From positions 1-21,127 of the forward strand of contig CAZVRZ010000093.1 in the NCBI GenBank assembly GCA_964629965.1: 21,127 nucleotides of DNA, given 5' to 3'. The notes below the pieces were generated by a model, which did not search any database, was not told the origin of the DNA, and saw only the letters and a program-made list of their open reading frames with translations. Origin of the DNA: CAZVRZ01 sp964629965. GTDB taxonomy: Bacteria > Chloroflexota > Anaerolineae > Anaerolineales > UBA4823. Both the position numbers and the translations under genes were made by a program. Of this stretch, positions 1-7,214 are shown piece after piece (position 1 is the stretch's first letter; every line of letters starts with the position of its first letter).

Positions 1-2
1 CC

Positions 3-1898
3 ACCCCCACGGCCCTGCCCCCCACGCCCACCGCCACCTCCCAGGTCCCGGACGTGCTGGGAGATGAAGCGCGCAACGAGGCAGGCGGCTTTTCTTATCG
101 CCAAATCCTCGGCTACACCACCGAAGACGAACCCGGCATGGTGGAGATGTTGGCCGAAGGCGCCGATCCCGACCTGGGGCCGGTGGTCAATCTATTTGGC
201 GGCCAGGCCGAAGAAGGCGTGACGGCCGAAAGCCTGCTGGCCGATCTGAGCGGCTCAACCGACCTGGTTGTCGGCGAGAACAGCCCGGTGACGATATCGG
301 ACAAAAGCGGCCTGCAGGTCGATGTCAGCCTAAAGACCGCCGATGCCGTCATGAGGGGGCGAGTGGTGGTGATCGTGGCCAATGGGCAGCAGTTCGCCGC
401 CCTGGCCGGCGCGCCCGAGAGCCGCTGGGAAAGCGAGCTGGAGCCGCTCTTCCGAGCGCTGCTCGACTCGGTGACCATCTTCCCACTCAGCCCGTCTATC
501 GTTCCTTCCGCTCAGCCGCTCGCACCCAGCGGCAGCTCTGCAAGCGAAACGCTCACCCGGCAGTGGGCCTGGGCCGCCGCCGCCAGTTCCGAATACGAAA
601 GCAGCGATTGGTCCGCCAACCAGGCAGTCGGCGCGCCCAACACGCTGGAATGCAGCGACAGCCGGACCGCCTGGGCCAGCCTGGAAAGCAACACGCAGGA
701 TTACATCCAGTTGTGGTACACCGTCCCGGTCATCCCCACCCAGATCAACATCTACCAGACCTACAACCCCTCCTCGGTGACACGCGTATCTGTCAGGGAC
801 ATGTCTGGCAGCGAGTACGAGGTGTACCAGGCCGCGCCCGCCAAGACCGTCTGCCCCTATGTGCTGACCATCGATATCGACAATGTGCCCAGCGCAGTGG
901 CGGAAGTGATCATCAACCTCGACCAGTCGGTCATTGGCGATTGGAATGAAATCGATGCCGTCGAACTGGTCGGCATGCCGGAAGAGGGCGCAAGTGTGCC
1001 GCCCACCACGCCCGGCGGCCAAGCCGGAGCCGGCGATGGCAAGGTGCTGTGGCGCAAGGGCGGCCAGAGCTCGACCGCCACGGGCAGCTTTGCCTCCCTG
1101 GGCGGCATGGACCTGGCCGATGATCGCCTGCTGTACGTGGCCGACAGCACCCACGGCGTCTTTCTCTTTGATTCCGAGGTCGGCAACCTGATCGAAACGC
1201 TTTTTGTTGCCGGCATGAAAGACACCAGCGACGTTAAGATCTACGATGATTGGCAGATGCCCTACACGGCCAACCCCGGCAGCAGCCAGGTGCTTTCGGC
1301 CATGACCGAGAGCCTTGCCATGGGCAGCAGCGGCTCCGGTGAAGGTCAATTCGGCGAGTACGCCCCCTGGTCGCTGGCGGTCAGCCCGCTCGGCGAGGTC
1401 TACGCCATCGACCAGAACCAGGACGCCAACGGCCAGACGATCATGCGCATCCAGGTCTTTGATTCGACCGGTGTCTTCCAGCGCAATATCCCGATCGAAG
1501 ATGACTCGTGCGCCCCGGAGGGCATGGATTTTGGCCCGGACGGCAACCTGTACGTGGTGTGCAGCGGAGGCGGTTACATGCTGGCCATCGCCCAGAACGG
1601 GTTTGTCTTGGGCAAGAAGGGCGAACATACCCTGGCGAGCATGATGCCGCGCGGCCTGGCAATCGACCGCGACGGCAATTTCTACCTGACCACCCTGGCG
1701 CCTCCCGCTGTGGTGAAGCTCGATAAGAAAGGCAGCCTGGTCTGGCAGTGGGGCACGCCGGCCATGGATATCGCCTCGGGTTGGAAAGAAGGCTGGCTGT
1801 ACGAACCCTACGGCATTGCCGTGCGCTGGGACGGCTCGGTGGTCTACGTCTCTGACAGTTCCGAGGCATACTCCTACATCACCGCCTTTGCGCCGTAA
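3..1898 (+). CDS. Secreted/surface protein with discoidin-like domain and NHL-type beta-propeller (5' truncated)
   Basis: The frame is open to the left edge, so the true start and any signal peptide lie outside the window. The first visible codons encode a Thr/Pro-rich stalk (TPTALPPTPTATSQVP). Four parts follow. First is a domain of about 140 residues (nt 84-480) containing GADPDLGPVV and LFGG, closely matched in the lipoprotein gene at 2567. Then comes a short Ser/Pro linker. Next is a galactose-binding/discoidin-like module (nt 560-965) with a WSANQAVGAPNT motif and a closing AVELVG strand. Last is an NHL-like propeller (nt 1040-1895) with about five blades of the form GLAIDRDGNFYLTT or GMDFGPDGNLYVVC. 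The likely role is binding or sensing outside the membrane. No catalytic motif is visible. The gene stops with TAA at 1896-1898, next to the GIY-YIG gene. The domain readings come from motif recognition and the ligand is unknown. Confidence 0.85.
   Translation, partial: TPTALPPTPTATSQVPDVLGDEARNEAGGFSYRQILGYTTEDEPGMVEMLAEGADPDLGPVVNLFGGQAEEGVTAESLLADLSGSTDLVVGENSPVTISDKSGLQVDVSLKTADAVMRGRVVVIVANGQQFAALAGAPESRWESELEPLFRALLDSVTIFPLSPSIVPSAQPLAPSGSSASETLTRQWAWAAAASSEYESSDWSANQAVGAPNTLECSDSRTAWASLESNTQDYIQLWYTVPVIPTQINIYQTYNPSSVTRVSVRDMSGSEYEVYQAAPAKTVCPYVLTIDIDNVPSAVAEVIINLDQSVIGDWNEIDAVELVGMPEEGASVPPTTPGGQAGAGDGKVLWRKGGQSSTATGSFASLGGMDLADDRLLYVADSTHGVFLFDSEVGNLIETLFVAGMKDTSDVKIYDDWQMPYTANPGSSQVLSAMTESLAMGSSGSGEGQFGEYAPWSLAVSPLGEVYAIDQNQDANGQTIMRIQVFDSTGVFQRNIPIEDDSCAPEGMDFGPDGNLYVVCSGGGYMLAIAQNGFVLGKKGEHTLASMMPRGLAIDRDGNFYLTTLAPPAVVKLDKKGSLVWQWGTPAMDIASGWKEGWLYEPYGIAVRWDGSVVYVSDSSEAYSYITAFAP
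84..480 (+). other. Paralogous N-terminal domain, copy 1
   Basis: This segment encodes the domain shared with nt 2822-3222. Common features are a GGFS start, the block GADPDLGPVV-x-LFGG, a central GL-x-x-D segment, a K/R-GRV-x-V strand and a closing GSPE/GAPE-x-x-W helix ending in S-V. The strand and helix pattern recalls the Mog1/PsbP-like fold, but that is only an impression. Confidence 0.7.
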
Positions 1899-1941
1899 GG
1901 AAGCCGATATCCAACCCATCACCCTGACCGTCAAAGAGTTC

Positions 1942-2421
1942 ATGGCGCTCCAAGCCTGCCCGCGCGCCTGGCGCAAGCTGGACCTATACCTGGTGCGCGA
2001 CGGCGACCTCGTCTTCTACGTAGGCCAATCGGAAGCGGTGCTGGAGCGCCTGTGGAAGCACATCCTCGACGGCTACAAAGGCCGCTCGGCCATCGGGCGC
2101 TTCATCCTATGCAATTGGCGCGCCTCGCTGGATTTCACCATCGAGCTGCTCAGCTCGCAGTCCAGCCGTTTTGCCGGCCTGGACGGCAGCCTGGATGCGG
2201 CCGAGCACGCTCTGATCGAAGAGTATGCGCCCTGCTTCAACCGCGCCCTCAACCACCAACCCACCCCGCTGCCCGAGCGCTACACCCCCACCACCGCCCC
2301 GCTGCCTCCCAACTGCTCGCGCAATCCCAAGAGACTGGCTCAGGAGGCTGAGCGCCTGCTCAAAGGAGAGCAGCGCAAGAACAGTCACCCCGAGATCTGG
2401 GAAAACGATGAGCAGAACTGA
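1942..2421 (+). CDS. Small GIY-YIG domain protein
   Basis: The protein is about 159 residues and is almost entirely a GIY-YIG nuclease-type domain. LYLVRDGDLVFYVGQS supplies the GIY and YIG strands (LYL and YVG). A helix with Arg residues follows (ERLWKHIL, then GRSAIGRF). AEHALIEEYAPCFNRALN supplies the family's Glu and final Asn. The tail is Pro-rich and basic. Family members are endonuclease domains in repair, mobile introns and restriction; which applies here is not clear. The start is uncertain. ATG 1942 has a weak AAAGAG four bases upstream. A TTG at 1888 would overlap the preceding stop and add ITLTVKEF, which looks like real coding sequence. The gene is wedged between two propeller-protein genes and probably read with the upstream one. 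Confidence 0.75.
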   Translation: MALQACPRAWRKLDLYLVRDGDLVFYVGQSEAVLERLWKHILDGYKGRSAIGRFILCNWRASLDFTIELLSSQSSRFAGLDGSLDAAEHALIEEYAPCFNRALNHQPTPLPERYTPTTAPLPPNCSRNPKRLAQEAERLLKGEQRKNSHPEIWENDEQN

Positions 2422-2450
2422 CCTCGATCAATAGATAAATCTCAATCCCT

Positions 2451-2490
2451 TTGACGTTTTTTTGACGATGTGAGTCTATACTATATATAG
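2451..2490 (+). promoter_or_regulatory. Promoter for the propeller lipoprotein
   Basis: Two TTGACG boxes (2451-2456 and 2462-2467) lie 11 bp apart. An AT-rich -10 region follows (TATACT at 2477-2482, TATATA at 2484-2489). The second TTGACG with TATATA gives a 16-bp spacer. The first with TCTATA gives 18 bp. The predicted start near 2496 leaves a leader of about 70 nt. The 10-bp palindrome CTATATATAG spans 2481-2490. Confidence 0.6.
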
Positions 2491-2566
2491 ATTTTTGAGC
2501 AGGCGTACGCGCCACCTCAAACTTCACAGTCAAATATTTTGAAAGGATCGTTAAAAAGGATTTGCC

Positions 2567-5065
2567 ATGAAAAAGTTATTCTTCTTCCTCATCGTTTTGA
2601 GCCTGGTGCTCAGCATCGTGGCCTGCGGCGGGAGCACCAAGACAACCGAAGCGCCGGCTGTACGAGCCGCAACCCAGGTAGTGGAAGTCCAGCCGACCAA
2701 GGCTGCTGAACCCACCAAGGACCCCGAGCCGACCAAGGCGCCGGAACCCACCAAGGCCCCCGAGCCAACCGTCCCGCCTAAGCCGGTCGTGCAGCTCGGC
2801 GCCAAGAGCCTGGTGGAGAGTGGCGGCTTTTCCTTCCTTTCCATCCCCGATTACAGCGCCGAGATCGCCGGCGATTCGGCCAACATGCTCGCCTCGGGAG
2901 CTGACCCAGACCTGGGGCCGGTCGTTTCCCTGTTCGGCGGCGAGGTGGGCGAAACCACCAATGAAGCCATGCTGGAACTCCTGACGAGCGGCTCGGGCCT
3001 CACCCTGGGCGAGCCGGTGGAGATCACCGTGCAGGGCCTCAAAGGCCTGGCAGCCGACATGCAAGGGCCGCGCGGCGACAAAGTGCTGAAAGGCCGCGTC
3101 TACGTGGTCATGGTCACCCCCACCCGGGCCTTCGCCATGATCGCAGGCAGTCCCGAAGACCAGTGGGCCGCACTGGAGCCCATCGCCGAAGCCGTGCTGG
3201 GTTCGGTCGAGTTCTTCGAGCCCACCAAGACCCTCTCGCTTTCCTCGGGCTGGTACGTGTACTCCAACGCCAACAAGATCAAGGATGTGGTGATCCATGC
3301 CGGCACGGCCTACGCAGCCACGCTGGGCGGCATGACGGCCTGGGACCTGGCCAGCGGCAACGGCGTCAAATACACCCCGCTGGACGGCATGGGCCACATC
3401 AGCGCCTATTCCATCGCCGCCTGCGAACTGGCAGCCGGGCCGCGCATCGTGGTGGGCACCCTGCAAGGGCTGACCTTCTTCGACCCGGCCACCCAAACCT
3501 GGGACAGCACCCCGATCACCCCCGCCGACGCCAAGATCGAACTGAACAAAGTGGAGCGCCTGTACTGCGATGCAGCCAACAAGCGCCTGTTGATCGGCTT
3601 CTGGGGATTGGGCGTCTTGAACACCGAAACGGGCGAATTCAAGAAGTTCACCACCGACCAGGGCCTCACCTGGAACGGCGTCAGCGACCTGGCCGTGAAC
3701 GGCTCCGATATCTGGGTGGCCTCCGGTTACAACGGCATCGCCAAGATCAGCGGCGACCAGGTGACCACCTTCAACGAAGCAGGCGGCATGCCCAGCGAGC
3801 GCGCCCTGTCGCTGGCCTTCACGCCGGATAACACCCTGTGGGTGGGAACCTCCAAGGGCCTGTTGAGCTTCAAGAACAACGCCTGGAAGCTCTACGACTC
3901 CAATACCACGCCCGGCATGTTCTCCGAGATTTCAGAACTGGAAGTGGCCGCCGACGGCACCCTGTGGGCCTCTTCTGCGCCCATCGGCCTGGGCAGGTTG
4001 TGCCACTTCGACCCGGCCAGCGAAAGCTGCCTGGAAAAGTTTGACGACCCCGATAAGCAGCCCATCATCGCCCTGGCGCTGGATGCCGAGGGACACCTGG
4101 TCTACGGCAACTGGACCAGCCTCTACCAGTACGAGGGCGGCGCCAGCCGGGCGTTCAAGGTGGAAGACGATCAGTTGGCCACCAACTTTGTCGACTCCTT
4201 CGCCAACGACCCCAGCGGTTTGCTGTGGGTGGGCACCGATGGCGGCCTGCAGCGCCTGGATCCCTCCAACCCGGATGCAAATTGGGAAACCTTCAAATCT
4301 GACAGCAGCAATGCCAACACCCCCGGCGGCAATTGGGGCAAGGCCATGGCCTTTGGGCCGGATGGGGCACTGTGGGTGGCCATCATCAATGGCTCGGCCA
4401 GCCGTTACGACGGCAGCCAGTGGACCTCGTTCAAGGATATTTACTCCTTCGACACGGTCGCCATCGATGACCAGGGCCAGGCCTGGTTCGGCGATGACAG
4501 CAAGGGCATCATCGTGGTAGATTCCTCCTGGAACGTCAAGATGAAGCTCACCACAGTCGAGGGCTTGCCCAGCGACAACATCCGCTTCTTGAAGGCCGAT
4601 GGCGATGCCATGTGGATCGGCACCATCGATGGCCTGGCCAAGTACCAGGGCGGCAAGCTGAGCGTGATCTACGCCAAGGATGACAAGGCCCTGCCTTCGG
4701 ACAATATGACGACCATCATCAAGGAGCAGTCCGGCACTTACCTGGTGGTTTCCATGGGCGGCGTGGCGCGCTACGATGGCAGCCAGACCACCGTCCTGCT
4801 CAAGGGCGATTGGAATGACCCGATCCTGGACGCCTGGACCTCGATCATCGAAGCGGTGGTTGACCAGGATGGGGCCATCTGGCTCGGCACCACCAACGGG
4901 CTGGTATACTCCCGCGACAACGGCGCCACCTGGAGCCGCCTGACCACCGCCGACGGCCTGCCGACCAACAACATCACCGCCCTGATCGTCGATGAATTCG
5001 GCACGTTGTGGGTAGGCGGTGGCTCATCTTTCGACGGCGGAGGCATCCTGCGCATCATCCCATAG
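2567..5065 (+). CDS. Lipoprotein with Pro/Thr stalk and 14-repeat (double 7-blade) propeller
   Basis: The 832-residue protein starts at ATG 2567, behind a clear AAAGGA at 2555-2560. A lipoprotein signal peptide (MKKLFFFLIVLSLVLS) ends at a lipobox with Cys20. A low-complexity stalk follows (PTKAPE-type hexapeptides, about residues 43-70). Next comes the domain shared with the gene at 3-1898 (about residues 85-220). The remainder is two-component-regulator-type propeller repeats such as LWVGTSKGL, MWIGTIDGL and IWLGTTNGL. I count 14, enough for two seven-bladed propellers, as in periplasmic sensor halves of Bacteroides hybrid two-component systems. No transmembrane helix, Y_Y_Y domain or kinase follows, so this is a free, membrane-anchored propeller protein, probably a surface binder. 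It has its own promoter at 2451-2490. Confidence 0.88.
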   Translation: MKKLFFFLIVLSLVLSIVACGGSTKTTEAPAVRAATQVVEVQPTKAAEPTKDPEPTKAPEPTKAPEPTVPPKPVVQLGAKSLVESGGFSFLSIPDYSAEIAGDSANMLASGADPDLGPVVSLFGGEVGETTNEAMLELLTSGSGLTLGEPVEITVQGLKGLAADMQGPRGDKVLKGRVYVVMVTPTRAFAMIAGSPEDQWAALEPIAEAVLGSVEFFEPTKTLSLSSGWYVYSNANKIKDVVIHAGTAYAATLGGMTAWDLASGNGVKYTPLDGMGHISAYSIAACELAAGPRIVVGTLQGLTFFDPATQTWDSTPITPADAKIELNKVERLYCDAANKRLLIGFWGLGVLNTETGEFKKFTTDQGLTWNGVSDLAVNGSDIWVASGYNGIAKISGDQVTTFNEAGGMPSERALSLAFTPDNTLWVGTSKGLLSFKNNAWKLYDSNTTPGMFSEISELEVAADGTLWASSAPIGLGRLCHFDPASESCLEKFDDPDKQPIIALALDAEGHLVYGNWTSLYQYEGGASRAFKVEDDQLATNFVDSFANDPSGLLWVGTDGGLQRLDPSNPDANWETFKSDSSNANTPGGNWGKAMAFGPDGALWVAIINGSASRYDGSQWTSFKDIYSFDTVAIDDQGQAWFGDDSKGIIVVDSSWNVKMKLTTVEGLPSDNIRFLKADGDAMWIGTIDGLAKYQGGKLSVIYAKDDKALPSDNMTTIIKEQSGTYLVVSMGGVARYDGSQTTVLLKGDWNDPILDAWTSIIEAVVDQDGAIWLGTTNGLVYSRDNGATWSRLTTADGLPTNNITALIVDEFGTLWVGGGSSFDGGGILRIIP
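2693..2764 (+). repeat. Four tandem 18-nt units coding PTKxxE stalk
   Basis: Four hexapeptide units (PTKAAE, PTKDPE, PTKAPE, PTKAPE) are encoded in tandem, followed by a diverging PTVPPKP. The DNA units are similar but differ at synonymous sites. This is a protein linker between the lipid anchor and the folded domains, not a DNA element. Confidence 0.85.
2822..3222 (+). other. Paralogous N-terminal domain, copy 2
   Basis: This is the second copy of the domain at 84-480. It shares GGFS, GADPDLGPVV, LFGG, the GRV-x-V strand and the G-S-P-E-x-x-W helix. It sits directly after the Pro/Thr stalk, as copy 1 appears to. Confidence 0.7.
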
Positions 5066-5071
5066 TATAAT
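5066..5071 (+). promoter_or_regulatory. TATAAT -10 box just upstream of the MFS gene
   Basis: A perfect TATAAT begins one base after the TAG stop of the lipoprotein gene. The expected transcription start near 5078 would leave only about 6 nt before ATG 5084. No -35 or TG extension is evident and no ribosome site precedes the ATG, so a near-leaderless message is possible. Confidence 0.5.
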
Positions 5072-5083
5072 ACCCGCCTGTCT

Positions 5084-6412
5084 ATGCAGGCAAAAAACCT
5101 CTTTCGTTCACTCAAATTTTCGCTCGGGCGGATCATGGGCATGCCATACCCGCCCGAGCATCATCGTAATTTCATCCACCTGTACCGGGATATCTTCTGG
5201 TGGGGAGTGCTCAACGGCAGCACGATCATCTTCCTGGCAGTGTACGCCTCCCGCCTGGGAGCATCCACCTTTCAGATCGGCCTGCTGACCGCCGCCCCCG
5301 CCCTGACCAATCTATTCCTGGCCCTGCCCGCAGGGGGCATGGCCAGGACGCGCTCGGTTTACCGCATTACGCCGGTGGCCGCTTTGACCAGCCGCCTGTT
5401 CTATTCGCTGCTCATCCCACTGCCGCTGCTGCTGGGCGCCCAGGCGCAAGTCTGGATGATCGTGGCGATCGTCTTCGTGATGAGCATCCCCGGCGCGGTA
5501 GCAGGGGTGATCGGCAACGCCTTCCTGGCCGAAACGGTGCCGGCGGAGTGGCGTGGCCAGGTGGTGGGCCTGCGCAACGCGCTGCTGGCGGTCGCCTCGA
5601 TGGTCACTTCGTTTGCCGTCGGCTACATCCTGGACGTGCTGCCCTTCGAAACCGGCTACATGGTGGTGTTTGCCATCGGTTTCCTGGGCGCCATGCTCAG
5701 CGTGCGCGAACTGTTCCTGGTCAAACCGGTGCCGGCGAGTCCGGCAGCCGCGGCGGACCCAATCACCGCACCGGCTGTGGAGCCAAACCCATCCCCGGCG
5801 CCAGGAGACTTGCCGGCCGAAGTGCGCCAGGCCGCCCACGGCAAGCCGGGCGGCTCGCTGCGCCTGGACATCCTGGGCACTACCTTCGGCGCCGTCCTGC
5901 TGGTGATCTTCCTTTACAGCGTGGCCGTTTACCTGCCCTCCCCGCTTTTCTCGCTCTACCAGGTCAACGATCTCAAGTTCAGCGACCAAACCATCAGCCT
6001 GGGCACCGGGCTTTTCTGGATCGTACACTTCTTCGGTTCCACCTACAGCGGCCGGCTGGCGCAGCGCCTGGGTTTCAAACGTCTGACCGGGCTGGGCACG
6101 CTGGTGACAGGCTTTTCCACCCTGTTTTTTACCTACAGCTTCCAGCCCTGGATCTACGGCATCACCCAGCTCTTGAGCGGCATCGGTTGGTCGATGATCG
6201 GTGGCGGGTTGATCAATTATGTTTTCGAACGCGTGCCCGCCAATGACCGCCCGGCATACATGGCCTGGTACAGCATCGTGACCAACGGCGCGCTGTTGAT
6301 CTGCGGCCTGGCCGGGCCAGCGGTGGCAAACCTGATCGGCCTGTACGAAAGCATGCTGCTGGCGGTTGTGCTGCGGCTGGTCGCGGGGGCGATCTTCTTG
6401 AAATGGGGATAG
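5084..6412 (+). CDS. MFS transporter, 12 TM, unknown substrate
   Basis: The 442-residue polytopic protein begins with a cytoplasmic N-terminus of about 35 residues, and the first helix is near GVLNGSTIIFLAVYASRLG. The loop after the second helix reads LPAGGMARTR, a degenerate motif A. A long hydrophilic Pro/Ala-rich central loop (about residues 210-260) separates the two six-helix halves, as is usual in the major facilitator superfamily. The start at 5084 is the first ATG after the TATAAT box. ATG 5134 and 5140 are alternatives that would keep all helices. The gene ends 7 bp from the convergent methyltransferase gene. The substrate cannot be inferred from the sequence or its neighbours. Confidence 0.8.
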   Translation: MQAKNLFRSLKFSLGRIMGMPYPPEHHRNFIHLYRDIFWWGVLNGSTIIFLAVYASRLGASTFQIGLLTAAPALTNLFLALPAGGMARTRSVYRITPVAALTSRLFYSLLIPLPLLLGAQAQVWMIVAIVFVMSIPGAVAGVIGNAFLAETVPAEWRGQVVGLRNALLAVASMVTSFAVGYILDVLPFETGYMVVFAIGFLGAMLSVRELFLVKPVPASPAAAADPITAPAVEPNPSPAPGDLPAEVRQAAHGKPGGSLRLDILGTTFGAVLLVIFLYSVAVYLPSPLFSLYQVNDLKFSDQTISLGTGLFWIVHFFGSTYSGRLAQRLGFKRLTGLGTLVTGFSTLFFTYSFQPWIYGITQLLSGIGWSMIGGGLINYVFERVPANDRPAYMAWYSIVTNGALLICGLAGPAVANLIGLYESMLLAVVLRLVAGAIFLKWG

Positions 6413-6419
6413 TGCCGGC

Positions 6420-7214
6420 TCAGAGCTTCTGCGCCAGGTAAACCACTGCCAGGTAAGGCTTTTCGATCTGCCCACCGTGGCGATCGATGACCGCAGCAAT
6501 GCCAGCGAACAGGCGCCGGCGCGACTCTTCTTCCAGGCGCAGGTGATCGGAATAGGTATTGAGCAGGTTCAGGTATTGGGCAGTGGTGTAAACCTGGCTC
6601 CAGGGAAAGCGGCGCACTGCGGGCGGTTGGAACCAGCCGCTCTGCGCCAGTGACTCCTGCCGCTGCTGGATCACATCCCGGTAAGGCATGCTCTTGCCAT
6701 CCACCAGCTCCGGAGTATGCTCCCGGTAAACTTGATCGATCTGTTCGAACAACGGGCCGGTGGGATCGGGGTACATATTCCAGAACAGCGCCAAATGCCC
6801 GCCCGGCCTGAGCGCCTGCGCGGCGCGTGCGTAGCCCACCTGTGGGTCCACCCAATGAAAAGCCTGCGCCGAATAGGCCAGCTCGAAAGCCTGCTCTTGC
6901 ACCGGCCATTCCTCGAAGGTGGTCAGAGCAAAGCGCACGCCCGGGTACTGGCGGAGTTTGCGCCGGGCGACCGCGGCCAGGTTCTCGCCGGGTTCGAGGC
7001 ACGTAATCGAGTAACCCCTGCGGGCAAAAGCCTCGGTTGCCAGGCCGGTGCCCGCGCCGATCTCCAGCAAACCGGCCTGCGGCGCCAGGTGCGCCGCCGT
7101 AACGATGAAATCGACCAGTTCGGCCGGGTAGCCTGGGCGGCTGGCCTCGTACAGCTCGGCCACGCGGTTAAAACTGCGACTGTCTTTTTTCCAATCGACC
7201 GATGTTTTTGACAT
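6420..7214 (-). CDS. Class I SAM-dependent methyltransferase
   Basis: The 264-residue protein carries the standard Rossmann-like methyltransferase core. Motif I is LLEIGAGTG (residues 49-57) and the acidic residue of the next strand is in CLEPG (E74). FEEWP and AFHWVDP are typical of the UbiE/Methyltransf_11-type group, and LRPGGHLALFWN is the motif near strand 5. The N-terminus DSRSFNRVAELYEASRPGYP is also usual for this family. The ATG at 7214 lies inside the upstream sensor gene, overlapping its 3' end by 47 bp with no strong ribosome site, so translation is probably coupled. The methyl acceptor is unknown. Co-transcription with the sensor protein is inferred from the overlap. Confidence 0.85.
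   Translation of the reverse strand: MSKTSVDWKKDSRSFNRVAELYEASRPGYPAELVDFIVTAAHLAPQAGLLEIGAGTGLATEAFARRGYSITCLEPGENLAAVARRKLRQYPGVRFALTTFEEWPVQEQAFELAYSAQAFHWVDPQVGYARAAQALRPGGHLALFWNMYPDPTGPLFEQIDQVYREHTPELVDGKSMPYRDVIQQRQESLAQSGWFQPPAVRRFPWSQVYTTAQYLNLLNTYSDHLRLEEESRRRLFAGIAAVIDRHGGQIEKPYLAVVYLAQKL

Noticed and set aside
330..1976. 548-codon open frame on the minus strand
   Set aside because: It lies opposite a well-supported propeller gene, its His/Asp/Gly-rich translation has no domain pattern, and GC-rich DNA commonly yields such antisense frames.
2693..2764. Short tandem repeats that could suggest a CRISPR or satellite
   Set aside because: They are in-frame hexapeptide codons of a stalk, with no spacers between units.
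3230..5060. Hybrid two-component sensor kinase
   Set aside because: Only the propeller half is present; the frame stops after the last blade with no membrane helix or kinase domain.
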